Below are positions 32,301 through 41,619 of a DNA stretch of 64,000 nucleotides, piece by piece. The notes under the pieces are model-generated. The model was not told where the DNA came from. It did not search any database and was given only the letters and a program-made list of their open reading frames with translations. The position numbers and the translations under genes are program-made. The first letter of the stretch is position 1; every line of letters begins with the position of its first letter. The stretch is taken from contig OY755045.1 of the NCBI GenBank assembly GCA_963576565.1, positions 43,666,409 through 43,730,408 of the forward strand. Direction: 5' to 3'. Source of the stretch: Aspidapion aeneum. Taxonomy: Eukaryota > Arthropoda > Insecta > Coleoptera > Brentidae.

Positions 32301-35300
32301 TCACTTAAGATAAGCTTGCACAATTTTAAAATTATTTCAAGAATTTTAAGACGCTCTTCTCACATAACATTGTTTTTTAAACTAATATTATTAATTGACT
32401 AATTGATAATAATCTAGGTGTTAACTTTTTGAACTATTAATAACTATTAATTATGAACTACACTAATTGCCTGTCAAAAGAAATAAGCAGATTAACCACA
32501 AATTAATCAGCACTAAAATTTATATTATTGTTTTAATTTAATTGCGCCAAAGCACGTGTTGCCACACATTCAAATTTTCTTTTGTAATATTTTTAGAAAC
32601 CCACATATTATTTACAAGTACAATAGCATAAGATATAACATAACAAGTATAATAAAACGTTAAAATAACCTTGAAATATATAAACTTCCTAATTCCGAGA
32701 AGGACCATATTGCTGATCCCTTACAAAATCACTTTTATTTAGATATCATTGAGTATAATCAAGTTGGCGATCCCCCTTATTTCACACTTAGCTTCTCACG
32801 TCAAATAAAAGCTATATCTGGCTGAGAGTCACACACAGAAGGGCAGCTATAAAATCTCTCTTTCCCCCAGCTGAAACCAAGATATAGATAACATAACATA
32901 ATGACCAAAAATAGAAGAATTGTATCGAAAACCCGTTTGATTGCTGAACGCGTTATAATATTAATCGTTACTTGTTTTAAGGTTGAGGGCAAGTATACAT
33001 AGTGGACCCACGCTTCTACACCCCTTTCGAAAGGTGGTCCTGCTACACGATAGACTTGCATCTATCTAACATCGGTCTCATCCCAGCAGAACTTGGTTAT
33101 AGACGATAGACTTCTTTCCTTTTCAGCGCAATAGTCATGGTCGTCGTTAGTTGACTTTGGGAGATTTATGCTGGCGCCATCCTGGTACTGACTATAGCAC
33201 TTATAGCAGGCTCCTGGGTTATTATTCCTGGTTCCTCGGCTGGCTGCATGTCGGCTCCCGGACTACACCTGCGTATATTCGCGATGTTCAGGGTCAACTT
33301 AAATTTTGTGTGCATCGCACTCCAACTCGATGACGACTGTTTAACGCTAAAAAGGAAGGGCGACAGGGCGATATGACTTTTTTTGTTTTCGCATCGGTGT
33401 TTGAGACGCGAACCTAATATCTTCTGGATGTGAAGCCGACGACCATACCATGGCACTATCCTGCCGCCTATCGTATGTTTACATCTTATTTTTAACTTTT
33501 TAGCTGTATTGCTTGCGCGCTTATTTTCTCACTCCTATTTGTCTGTTAAGGTCGATTTAATTTACTAGAAAGTAGTTATAAGTTATTGATATTCTCTGAA
33601 AGTTTCTTTTGAAAATATTTCGTAATTCTTTATTTACATCTTTGTTGAGATTATCTAGATCTTTTAATAAAATATCATTTTCACTTTTAACGCCCCCAAA
33701 ATCTGATCTGAAAGCTAATGCTGCGTATCACCCTCCACAAATAAAATAAGGGCTATTATAGCAGAGAGATTTATTTTAAACTTCCTTGACAATCACGTTA
33801 AATTTGTATGGTCTTAAGATACAATTTTTTCCCCTTTGAACATTTTTATTGTCACTTAGTTACAAAATGTTTGGTTACGTTGCAGTAGCGCAGTATTTAG
33901 TGATTTTTCTACCAAAAAAATCCTGAAAGGTTTTCTGTTCCAACTATTCGAGTGTTAGCTTTAGCGTTGCTGTTAGTTTTTGAGAAAATCTCTCCACTAT
34001 TTTCAACCCTCGCCCTTTTTAAGTGTGCGCCCTTCACCGACTCCAAGAGCCTTAATTACTTTAGTGGGGTCTTTGGGTCTCTTTATTCAATTATAAAATC
34101 GTCGGAATGGCCCTCTAAACGCGGTCCTTTTAGAGATCTGCGGAATTTGAAAGGGTTTACTGATGGTATTTGGATTTCTAGATTTCTGATGGAGAAAATT
34201 AAACCTTTTTTTGGGAAGGGAAACTTTATTTTGGTTCAAGAAAACTTTTTTATTTGTGGGTCATTGCCTTTTTAGGAGAAAATCGCAGGCACAAACTAAT
34301 TTTGCTTTTTTTCTCTCGATGAAAAGTTCTTCCTATCTTGTGGCAGCCACTCCTATTTTTAGCAAATAGTCTGCAGTTTAAATCATATTCTGTCCCATAA
34401 TAGCTCAGTCTCCATTGGTATTGGTCCACCAAGAGTTTCTCTCTCACAACAAACCTAAACAAACCTAATCTTCCAGAAATTATATTCATATTTATTTTTG
34501 GCAGATATCCATGGCAGAATAAAATCCGAACGCTCAAAAGATATAGACGATGATGACGAAGACCGCAAAGACGACATTTTGGGTACCAACATGCACCATA
34601 TTTTAGGTAATTATTTGCGTTATTTTTTTGAACAATATTTGAAAATGTTAATTTTTGCGCATTTAGTAGGTGACCAAAATTATTCAACTTAAGCTTTCAT
34701 TTAATCCCAGATTGCCTTTCGATAATATTTCCCTAAAAATATCTTCCCTTTTATAGGTAACGGCTTCTCTTTGAAGTCAGAAATAAAAAACAGCGACTGT
34801 GGCGTCCCTCTTCCACCCTCGAAACCAAAAATTTGGTCGTTGGCGGATACGGCAGCATGCAAAACGCCTCCTCCACCACCTCCCAGTCAACAGCAATGGT
34901 TGGGCAGCAGTAATGGTTTTGCGTTACCAAGTTCTAGGTAAAAATTAAAATTAATTCTCCATCTTACCAATTTTACCAGAAATTTATATTGCACGGAAAA
35001 GGAGATAAAAAAACTTACCTGAACAATTTTATTTTAGCATTTTACAAACAAGCAGCTACTTGGTGCAGTTTTTAGTTTATTTGTTTATAGATAAAGTCTA
35101 TTCGCCCTTCTTTTACATGCGCAAAGTGCTTGGATTAGCACCAGTTTCAGACTTATCATGGCCCCGTAGAGCAACCGCAAAAATCTCACAGAATTTTAAA
35201 CAGTCTATTAACCTACTAAGTGTATGTCTATTTTTTGCCACATTTTCATTATGTTCGGTAATGTTTTGCCTATAGGCACTATTAAATTAGCACCTAATAT

Positions 35301-38300
35301 CAGTCTTGCCTAGCATAGAAAATTCTATGTGGTTATTTAAATAAGTAGCACTTTGTGTCTTTAACTTTTCACTAAAGTGCTAGAGATCACACATTCCTTT
35401 TGCCACCCACGCACGATCACTTCGTGGATTGTTCATAAGGAGACAAATAAAGCAAAAAAGCATTTCGTTTTTCAAAACCGCACAACCAGTTTTCAGCATC
35501 GTATAATTTTTTATTACTTGCACTAAAATTTTGGTTAATTTTTAGGATTTTTAGGTCCGGTCTATGTATCCCAAAAGATTTTATTTGTAATCGAAGTTCA
35601 TGTCAACGTATTTAAATTTGCACGTTTAATTATGTAATCGACGGTATTTATTTACATTTTATAAACAACGATAACAAAAACAATGACACGCGACCGGCAA
35701 TGCTTTTTACTACTGACATAGCCCAAATCGTGTAGAAGGGCAACGGACGTTTCCGCACGATGATCATAGCGGACTTCAACTAAAACACACATTCCTCCCG
35801 CCTCCGCTCGAGAACATCCACCCATACCCCGCTGAAAAACGAGTGAAATTGAAACATTGCCCCGCGCCGCGCTGCCGGCTTGTAATTATTAAAGCTAAAA
35901 AAGTTCACCCAATTAACCGCTTGATCACAGATAACAAAAAGAACTTTTAAATAAAACAATGAAAAAAACTTAAGTTTTAGTTTTTACTTTACTCTGTTTT
36001 CTACAGGTATTCATCAAATGGAGGCTTTTTACCAAGCCACTGTCAGCAGGGGTTTCCAGAAGTCCAAACGGATACTCCACCTCAAACACCACCTAACATG
36101 AAGCTACCAAATGTCACAGGTAAGTGGATAATGTATGTTTTACTCAAAGTTGGTGTTCATTTTTTCCTATATTGAATTTAAGTTCTCTAACCAAGGGCGG
36201 ATCCAGACGTGCTTCTCGAGGGGGGCGCTTTAGGTGACATTCTCTGTTGGTAAAAAACGGTATATATTTTTTTAAGCAGCATTTTATTGAATTAGTCAGT
36301 GGTTGTAATTTCGATGATAATAATAATAGACACTTTCATGCGCGCAGGCAAAAATTTTGAATTTTTATTAGCAAAAACTACTTCTTACTCATTTTTTGTA
36401 TATACAAAAAATCCTCGGGGGGGGGCAAGTGCCCCTAGTGCCCCCCCCTGGATCCGCCACTGTCTCTAGCGATCTGTGAAACTAATAACTTGTTTTGTTT
36501 CTAGGCAACGTAGTTCCAGGTCAAGGCGGTCCCTGCATAGGCAACCCTTTAGCCAACAATAATAGCGGTTATGCGCAAGCGCCGAGTAACTTCGGACTCG
36601 GGAGCAATTTCGGAAGGATGCAGAGTCCCCAACGGCCACCTCAAGGACCATCCGGTCAGATGCAGGGCCCTGGCAATGAAAATGCTGCGTTTAAACCCTT
36701 CTACAAAAGGTAAGCATCAAATGAACTACATTAAACGTTTATTGACAACTGTAATAATGTTAGAATTACTGTAAATATTTGATCTACGCAGTGTTCAGTG
36801 TTAATGAAGCGGATAAAAATTTTAAAAAGATTTTAAACAAAATAATTTATTAAAGCGCTTGGTGACTAAACCCAAATCTAACAAATGTTTTCATTAGTCA
36901 GCTAATTTACTTCAATTACAGGCATGGACAAATTTTTTCGGTAACTTGTATACTGATTGCTAGGAGTTAAAGCTCCTTCTACCCGGTTGAAATTATTTAC
37001 ACACCTTCAGCATTCCAATCAAGATCATCAAAAATATCCTCGGCTAGGAGACCATCACTGATTTTAGAGTTTTACCAATAGGAGTGGCCCCTATTAATAT
37101 TTAACAATTGACAAATAACCAATTGATTAAACTCGAGTATTTTCCAAAAATTGTGTCTGAATCTGAGAAGAGCTGTGTTGGGTTTTTTTCTGCTTATGCG
37201 TTGGTTTGTACACCAAAGTAAAAATTGGTCGAACCCTTTTTGTTAAAAGACAATTCAACCGCCCGCCACTAAAACAAAAGAAAAAACTTATTTTTTGTCT
37301 CCAAACACATCCGGTCCAGTCCAAAATTTAACAGGCTCACAAATAAAAGTCACACCTGTAAAAGGCAAGATTTTTCTCTATTTAGTCAGCAAAAGTGCAA
37401 TGAGAATCTTATTTTTAAAATTTAATTTTACTTATTTATAAAGTTTGTTATTGCCTTTACTTTCTGTAATTCAGTAATTGCTTTGTGGTCTGACTACAAA
37501 CATGTAAACAAACTCACATTTACAAATTGTGAAAGGCCGAAAAGCCGACAAACAGTCAACATCTCCTGAAGATGCCATCCACTCGAGATGGCGAAACGTC
37601 GAGAACGAATTTCCAACGACGACGGCCGAACAGCCCGAAAGCACACCCACCCAAACTCACATTTATATAATAATATCTCATTTCCATCAAAAGTTTGTTC
37701 ATTAATAGATTTACGTAGTTAGTTGTTTTTTCTTCTACTTCTACTATTTACTGACTTACTAGATATTAACAAGTTGTTTTACTTACTTTCTGTAGTTCTG
37801 TAACTGCATAAATATAAACAAACTCATTTTCTATCATAAATTATTTTATGCTATATCTGCACTATTAGATATTAAAATTGCAAACAATAAAACATGTTCT
37901 TAAGAAGGTGATGCTGTTAAATTAAACAAACGTGAAGCATCTTTAACGAATTTTAATCAGACAGATCGCTGAGCTGACCGATCACCCCAGAGAATACCTA
38001 TTCGATTTATCAAAACTAAATCACCCTCATTTTCATCACATCTCTCTTCAACTCATAGAAAACAATCCAACACAGATTTGGCTAAGCGTAGCTTAAATTA
38101 ATAAAGAAAATAAATCGATTTAGTCTCATCTTAAACAAATAGGTATAAAATAACCTGTTCGTTTCAAACAAAAATTCTCGCTCTGTTTAAATTCATGGAA
38201 AGGTTTATCAAAGCAAGTGACTTGGGTGAGTTGAGAATGTAAATCGAATAAGACGTTGAGTTGCTGATTACGTCAACATTCATTAAAGTTCAGTCCACAC

Positions 38301-38463
38301 CAGGGCCGTAATAATTAAATTTATCTCTTACGCCCATCGCGTCGTCTTAATGATTCTCGTAGTTTTTTTCTTCGTTTATTTTTTAATGTCCTTGTTAACG
38401 GTTGTCTTTTGTTTTTTTTTCAGTTCACAAAGTCTGAATGGAGGGTTCGTCTCGCCGGTGTGA
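20222..38463 (+). CDS. mirr: Iroquois-class homeobox gene, mirror-like (eight 3' coding exons)
   Basis: Joined exons: 20222-20337, 28274-28433, 31620-31773, 34505-34606, 34757-34937, 36007-36119, 36505-36709 and 38424-38463. They give 1,071 nt, 356 residues and a TGA, and all junctions are GT-AG with matching phases. The product is a TALE homeodomain transcription factor acting in the nucleus in patterning. It shows the SNPYSLKD and [13 protein letters not shown] lead-in, the homeodomain ([17 protein letters not shown] to [14 protein letters not shown]), an acidic tail, the Iro box [10 protein letters not shown] and [27 protein letters not shown] and GFPEVQ fit mirror better than araucan/caupolican, from memory of the families. 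The start codon and the 5' exons are outside the window or unrecognised. Family membership is near certain; the paralogue is probable. Confidence 0.93.
20641..20790 (+). repeat. Two diverged tandem units of about 80 bp
   Basis: A unit containing GCCCGTTCATAATTCACACC, a TTTTATTG segment and CCTATTGTTATCGCTGG-like sequence occurs twice in a row. It lies in the first intron; no function is visible. Confidence 0.5.
20818..21069. mobile_element. Probable hAT MITE in intron 1
   Basis: The ends CAGTGGCGTATCA and GCACGCCACTG are inverted over the first nine bases and match the termini of the MITE at 16199-16350. The left flank is an A-run and no target duplication can be seen, so this copy is older or eroded. 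Confidence 0.5.
21893..22165. mobile_element. GGGACYTATTG-family MITE, copy 2
   Basis: It begins TAGGCATTTATTGAAATAAAAC and ends TTTTATTCCAATA, where its last bases (normally AGTCCCTA) are missing and copy 3 begins at once. It shares the AAATAAAGTCG and CTCTCAAACTTGACATACCA segments with copies 3 and 4. It belongs to the AATAAAACCT subtype, like 61480-61761. Confidence 0.6.
22166..22443. mobile_element. GGGACYTATTG-family MITE, copy 3
   Basis: It reads ATGGACTTATTGCAATAAGG at the left and CTTTATTTCAATAAGTCCCTA at the right, with the GTGCCGGGCACTATT inner arms of the subtype found at 4291-4560. It abuts copy 2 without a spacer. Confidence 0.65.
22635..23248. mobile_element. Candidate MITE with TGTCCCTTCTGTAAC ends
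   Basis: The left end TGTCCCTTCTGTAACGTG and right end CATGTTACAGAAGGGACA are inverted repeats. A third copy of CCCTTCTGTAACA lies inside near 23111. No target duplication was identified and nothing codes for protein. Confidence 0.5.
23591..24286. mobile_element. Foldback element with doubled left arm and nested insertion
   Basis: AGTGTGTCCACG starts and CGTGGACACACT ends the element. The inverted match continues through GAGTTCG and a long arm containing CGATTTAGATTCTGAT. The left arm is present twice in tandem (about 23620-23735 and 23749-23828), the right arm once. A second palindromic element sits at the centre (23830-24150). All lie in intron 1 of the Iroquois gene. Confidence 0.6.
23830..24150. 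mobile_element. Inner palindromic MITE (CAGGGTGGTTTAG ends)
   Basis: The arms beginning CAGGGTGGTTTAG and, inverted, CCCTGGTTTAG run on through ATTTGATAAAAA and GTTAA for about 45 bp. ATAT flanks suggest TA target sites of a mariner-type element. It occupies the centre of the outer palindrome. Confidence 0.55.
25759..25974. mobile_element. 216-bp MITE with 27-bp inverted ends
   Basis: The left arm (25759-25785, ACACCCAACTGCTAAATTTA...) and right arm (25948-25974) match as inverted repeats at 26 of 27 positions. A second CCCAACTGCGCC occurs inside near 25930. No clear target duplication. Confidence 0.6.
26085..26418 (+). repeat. Minisatellite, three units of about 100-115 bp
   Basis: Each unit runs from a GA-rich block (GGAGGGA or GAGAGG) through AAAATGATGTTG, AGCGTGTGCAGAAAGAA and TTGAAATCGCTCTATATTTG. 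Unit starts are near 26085, 26185 and 26310, the third preceded by a short unrelated spacer. Confidence 0.7.
26960..27640 (+). repeat. Tandem duplication of a 330-350 bp unit in intron 1
   Basis: The block from ATGGCTGTAGTATTTGGCAT to TCTTGCGTGTTTGGA recurs from about 27318 to 27640 in the same orientation. The two keep matching over their whole length with scattered substitutions and small indels. On the minus strand both carry a short open stretch ([13 protein letters not shown]), which hints at a decayed coding origin, unidentified. Confidence 0.7.
28274..28433 (+). CDS. mirr: Iroquois coding exon 2: homeodomain helices 1 and 2
   Basis: The exon enters in phase 2 and leaves in phase 0 at GTAAGAA. 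It encodes [19 protein letters not shown] and on through [20 protein letters not shown] to TQ. The three-residue loop extension (PYP) between helices 1 and 2 marks the TALE superclass. The intron falls just before recognition helix 3. Confidence 0.97.
28687..29931. mobile_element. Candidate 1.2-kb element with TTTGACAGGTCGTTAG ends
   Basis: The left end TTTGACAGGTCGTTAG (28687-28702) has its exact inverse at 29916-29931. Both ends also carry GCGCC followed by GAGCTTAGTGA in direct orientation. No transposase frame is visible; a small hairpin element (29356-29469) lies inside. The outer boundaries and target duplication are unclear. Confidence 0.4.
29356..29469. mobile_element. 114-bp hairpin MITE
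   Basis: The arms from CCCATCAATTAAGCAC inward through AATTTAGTGTTAATTTT and TCCCTTT form an inverted repeat of about 50 bp around a loop of roughly 12 bp. Such a near-continuous hairpin is typical of very small foldback elements. Confidence 0.65.
29997..30279. mobile_element. 283-bp foldback MITE with arms of about 105 bp
   Basis: CATTGAGTAAATAACC starts and GGTTATTTACTCAATG ends the element. The arms continue through GAGGAGCCACCGGCGAGCTT and GAAATAAATTCGTCTGGTA with few mismatches. GTATTAG flanks it on both sides (29990-29996 and 30280-30286). It is GC-richer than the intron around it. Confidence 0.85.
31620..31773 (+). CDS. mirr: Iroquois coding exon 3: homeodomain helix 3 and acidic tail
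   Basis: It enters in phase 0 after TTGATTTCAG and leaves in phase 1 at [23 protein letters not shown] is the DNA-recognition helix with the invariant W, F, N and [11 protein letters not shown] and a strongly acidic D-rich segment follow ([20 protein letters not shown]). Confidence 0.97.
33000..33480. other. GC-richer island of unknown origin in intron 3
   Basis: This stretch is visibly richer in G and C than the AT-rich intron around it. It holds only short open frames (60 codons plus, 96 codons minus) without a recognised motif and without terminal repeats. It may be a decayed mobile element or a regulatory block. Confidence 0.4.
34505..34606 (+). CDS. mirr: Iroquois coding exon 4: symmetric 102-nt exon
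   Basis: It is flanked by TTTTTGGCAG and GTAATT. It starts and ends in phase 1, so it could be included or skipped without changing frame. It encodes [11 protein letters not shown], then [16 protein letters not shown] and TNMHHIL. The acidic part resembles the end of exon 3. The next intron is only 150 bp. The exon is supported by phase agreement with both neighbours. Confidence 0.88.
34757..34937 (+). CDS. mirr: Iroquois coding exon 5: Iro box
   Basis: It enters in phase 1 after CTTTTATAG and leaves in phase 2 at GTAAAA. It encodes the Iro box, [20 protein letters not shown], followed by [11 protein letters not shown] and a glutamine-containing linker. The Iro box is the second family-defining motif and gives near-certain assignment to Iroquois. 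Confidence 0.95.
34978..35945 (+). repeat. Duplicated block of about 970 bp, intron 5 copy
   Basis: From GAAATTTATATT to CAAAAAGAACTT this intronic sequence matches 44170-45143 in the same orientation, with several indels of 10-60 bp. The last 200 bp (about 35740-35945) are GC-richer and align closely, including ACATCCACCCATACCCCGCT and GCTGCCGGCTTGTAATTATT. No terminal inverted repeats, target duplication, long reading frame or poly-A tail were found, so a transposon origin is not shown. Confidence 0.85.
36007..36119 (+). CDS. mirr: Iroquois coding exon 6: DTPPQTPP motif
   Basis: It enters in phase 2 after TTTCTACAG and leaves in phase 1 at GTAAGT. It encodes [20 protein letters not shown] and [16 protein letters not shown]. 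The [10 protein letters not shown] stretch is conserved among insect Iroquois proteins; its role is not established here. Confidence 0.93.
36192..36462. mobile_element. hAT MITE just upstream of exon 7
   Basis: The ends CAAGGGCGGATCCAG and CTGGATCCGCCACTG are inverted repeats with two mismatches. The flanking octamers TCTCTAAC (36184-36191) and TCTCTAGC (36463-36470) agree at 7 of 8. A CGAGGGGGGCGC run near the left end and G- and C-runs near the right end are typical of this MITE group. Only 34 bp separate the duplication from exon 7. Confidence 0.85.
36505..36709 (+). CDS. mirr: Iroquois coding exon 7: Gly/Pro/Asn-rich C-terminal region
   Basis: It enters in phase 1 after TTGTTTCTAG and leaves in phase 2 at GTAAGC. 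It encodes a low-complexity stretch rich in G, P, N and Q ([34 protein letters not shown]) ending AFKPFYK. A likely branch point, CTAAT within AAACTAATAAC (36479-36489), sits between the MITE and the exon. Confidence 0.9.
37565..37600 (+). ncRNA. Hammerhead-like motif, probably a retroelement remnant
   Basis: CTGAAGAT, a six-pair stem GCCATC/GATGGC with a seven-base loop, then GAAACGTC follow in the order of a minimal type I hammerhead core. Similar CTGAAGATG...GAAACGTC strings occur at the ends of Penelope-like elements. The residue before the stem departs from the usual core, so activity is doubtful. It lies in intron 7. Confidence 0.4.
38424..38463 (+). CDS. mirr: Iroquois terminal coding exon
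   Basis: It enters in phase 2 after TTTTTTTTTCAG and encodes [12 protein letters not shown] followed by TGA at 38461-38463. The short C-terminal exon fits the frame of exon 7 exactly. The stop is followed by an apparent 3'UTR intron 27 nt downstream. Confidence 0.9.
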
Positions 38464-38960
38464 GGCTACGTATCTTTCTTTAGATAAATGGTAAGTACAT
38501 TTTATCTAGTTTTGTTAGATAATATTAGTTCTACAGTTGTACCGTTCAGTTAGAAAATTATTTAAACTGAGTAAACGTTATCATAATTTTTTGTTTATTG
38601 CATAAAGGTCTTCTCAGTATGCAACCTTCTTGGTTTATATGCCACTGGTGCTAAGCGTCATCTCAACTCAAGCTAACATAAAACTATTAATTCATTGCAG
38701 CGTTTCAATCTCCGTAGTAACTGTAAAACGTATGGGCTTCGTAAGAGCCGTGGAAAATTTCAACTGTATCATATCTCTGCTTGTACATACAGTACAGTGA
38801 GTTGTGCGTATGTTTTGCGATACACCATGGGCGTTTTGGAACCCGACTTATTTTGTTTTTTTTCCTAAAAGTTCTTGGATTAACTTATCGGATGTTATTG
38901 TGACAAAATTTATATGGCTCGTCAGAATGTCGCAACTTTGTACATAATTTTAAGTTTTGT
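38464..38960 (+). other. Presumed 3'UTR with an intron
   Basis: ATAAATG then GTAAGTACAT at 38491 is a strong donor, and TTAATTCATTGCAG ends at 38700, giving a 210-bp intron within the 3'UTR. The downstream part contains TGTACATA twice (38782-38789 and 38939-38946), the Pumilio recognition octamer. The polyadenylation site is not fixed; the first good AATAAA hexamers seen downstream are at 40397 and 40410. Confidence 0.55.
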
Positions 38961-41619
38961 GCTAAATTATATAACAGCGGTGTCAAAAACATAAAAATGA
39001 TATTAAAGCAGATACCAACTGATACTAAAGGTACTGTAATTTTGGGACACAGCAGAGTATTCTCTCCAACTGTTAATTAATCACCAAATCAGGTAAAAAA
39101 GCCAAAGAACGACCGGTTTTTAAAATTCTAGTTTTGAAAACAAGTTAAAACAATGGTCAAGTATAGTTTTCACAGGAAAATGCTGAAAGCCAGGCAGTAC
39201 AACCACAAAAAATAAGAAAGATTTGTTACAACATTTAATGTTTGAAGGAAGAATCAGCAAGCGATTAATTAAGGATAGTCTTTTTAACAGGGAATGAAAG
39301 GGTAAAGACGTTTTCCTCATGATATCCCCTGATTATTTTATATATTCTATATACTATACAGCAATTCGGTATTTGATTTTTATTCGGTAAATATCCTTAT
39401 TTCGTGTTTCCTGCATATATGTATCATTAAATTTGTTATATTTCTGTTCCATTTCTTTTAACAAATATTTCGTAAATATTGCCTCCCAATGTCCCCCCAA
39501 TTTGTTGACCGTCGTATCTCACTTTTTTGTTTCAAAATATTACCACCAACGAAATACTCACTATCGAAATTTCTCAACAAAAACAGTCTTCTTTACATGT
39601 AAGATTGATGTGGCTTTTGCCAAAACTTGAATCTTCAATATTAATTTTTATTCCCGCAAGAAAATTGGTTGTAACCTATAGAAATATTTTTTCAAAAAAG
39701 CCGTGAATATGTCATCTTCTCTTCTAGAAGTTCTATTTCTCATCAGAGTTAGAGAAAATCTCGACAATTTAATCTTTATTTAAGTCTCCTAAATTTTTAA
39801 ATCATGGTGTGCATTCTCTATCTTAGCTTTCCTTTTCTTTAATTATTTCCTCTATCACATTCTGTTTTGTCTTGTATGTTTGCGATCTTTTATTACATGA
39901 CCAAAGAATTCCAACTCGGAGTCGGAATTCATGTTCTGTATACGTAGTTATAATTGCTTTTCTGTATCCTAGCATGTCACTTGAGGATTATTAATATTTC
40001 TACTTTTTTTCAATTTCCTTCTTTGTCATATTTGTGTTGAGTAATATTACTATTTCTACTGCTTGTTCTACCTTATAATAGTAGTAGGTCGCCCACACAA
40101 TTTTCTTAAGTATACTCACACAAACACACACACCAGTCTCTTCTCAATGAAAAACGCTATCGCCACCTTCGAGACATTGACAAATGGAAAGAGATTTCCA
40201 TCAGTGAATGGTCGCTAACAGACTGTTGTCTTCTTTCTCTGCTTTTTGTTTATGATCGTCCTTCTCAACAGGATTTGTATTTGTTTTAAGTAGGTAAGCT
40301 CAGGCATTGGTAACGTTTAAATTTAATGTTTTCTGTTCGTAAAAAAAATTGCTTGATCAAAAATTAAACAAAAACGATTGATACTTCTTGTCGGATAATA
40401 AAGCAGTAAAATAAAACAAAGAATAATTCCCAGAAAGAAGAGGTTAAAAAATACAAAGGGGTAAATTAAAAAAGCCTATCTTTTTTTAAATATTTGACAT
40501 AAAATGCTGAGAATTCAGGAAAAATACCGTTTTACTATCACCCAGTTTCCTTAAGAGGTTTATTCTTTGAGAATTCTAAGTGAATTTTTACCCAGTTGTT
40601 TTCGTTAGCATTTTGTAAATTATATCTATTTTTATTGTTTATATTACAATAAATGTAGAAGACTGTGGTTTAAATCTGATCCATTGACAAGTGTCGATTC
40701 ATGTAAATCTATTGTTTTCAATCAGTATTAACTTAAGTCTTCCGCACCTTTCTACTGTGTATGTTGCAACAGAGAATTAAATAGAACTTACATAAATATA
40801 CATGGTGTTCGAGTGGGCGGAGAAGCCAATCCGAGCATGTGAGCAATTCGTTAAGTAGAAGAATCACACACAATTTTTCTTTTGGAATGGAAAAACAGAT
40901 GATGATTTTTTATAAAATTTGCGCCATAAAGAGAGTTTTGAAAAAATATTTTTATGATCCAGACGTTTTGTCAACGGAAATAGGAGAGAATTTCCGCTGT
41001 TTTCATTAAATTTTTCTATTGATTTCTGCCATTTTCACCAACAGGTTATATATATGTATTTGGGAGATTGCCTAATTTCCGACGGTTTTCATAAATTTTC
41101 AGCAATTTTCTGGGTGATTTTTGAAAAGGTAATGTGATTTCTGCGATTTTCTACGTTTAACAGTTTACCCTGCTTTCTCTGATTTTAGTTTTTTTTTGCA
41201 GTTTAGGCATTTTAAATTTTTCTTGATGCAGAAACGTCGCGATTTTCGTACATTGCATTGCAGATTACAATTTTCAAGCAATTTTTAAAAGATGCATATG
41301 ATATCCGCATTGATTTCAGAATTTCCAATAATAAATGGGAATAAGGCGGAATACATAATTATATTAAATTAAAAGATCTAAAGGCACTTTGAAAAGTGCA
41401 AAATTACTCTCCAGGGATAAGGAATGTTGAATAAATAATCAAGAAAAAAATATTTAAGATAACTTAACTTAACAACCAAGAAAATTCGAAATAAAATCAC
41501 CTTAAATCTAAGGACATCATAAGGATTAGCCACCAAGAATAGTAGATCTTCTATAAGAATCTCGTAAATTCTGTACTGAAAATAAAAAACACAAAAAAAT
41601 ATGACTAAATGAGACCTAT
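38961..41619. other. Noncoding stretch, possibly distal 3'UTR
   Basis: Nothing beyond short open frames is visible. AATAAA occurs at 40397-40402 and 40410-40415 and could end the Iroquois transcript. No repeat with clear ends was recognised. Confidence 0.4.

Noticed and set aside
34250..34687. 145-codon minus-strand frame over exon 4
   Set aside because: It is the antisense shadow of intron 3, exon 4 and intron 4; no domain is visible, and the plus-strand exon explains the conservation.
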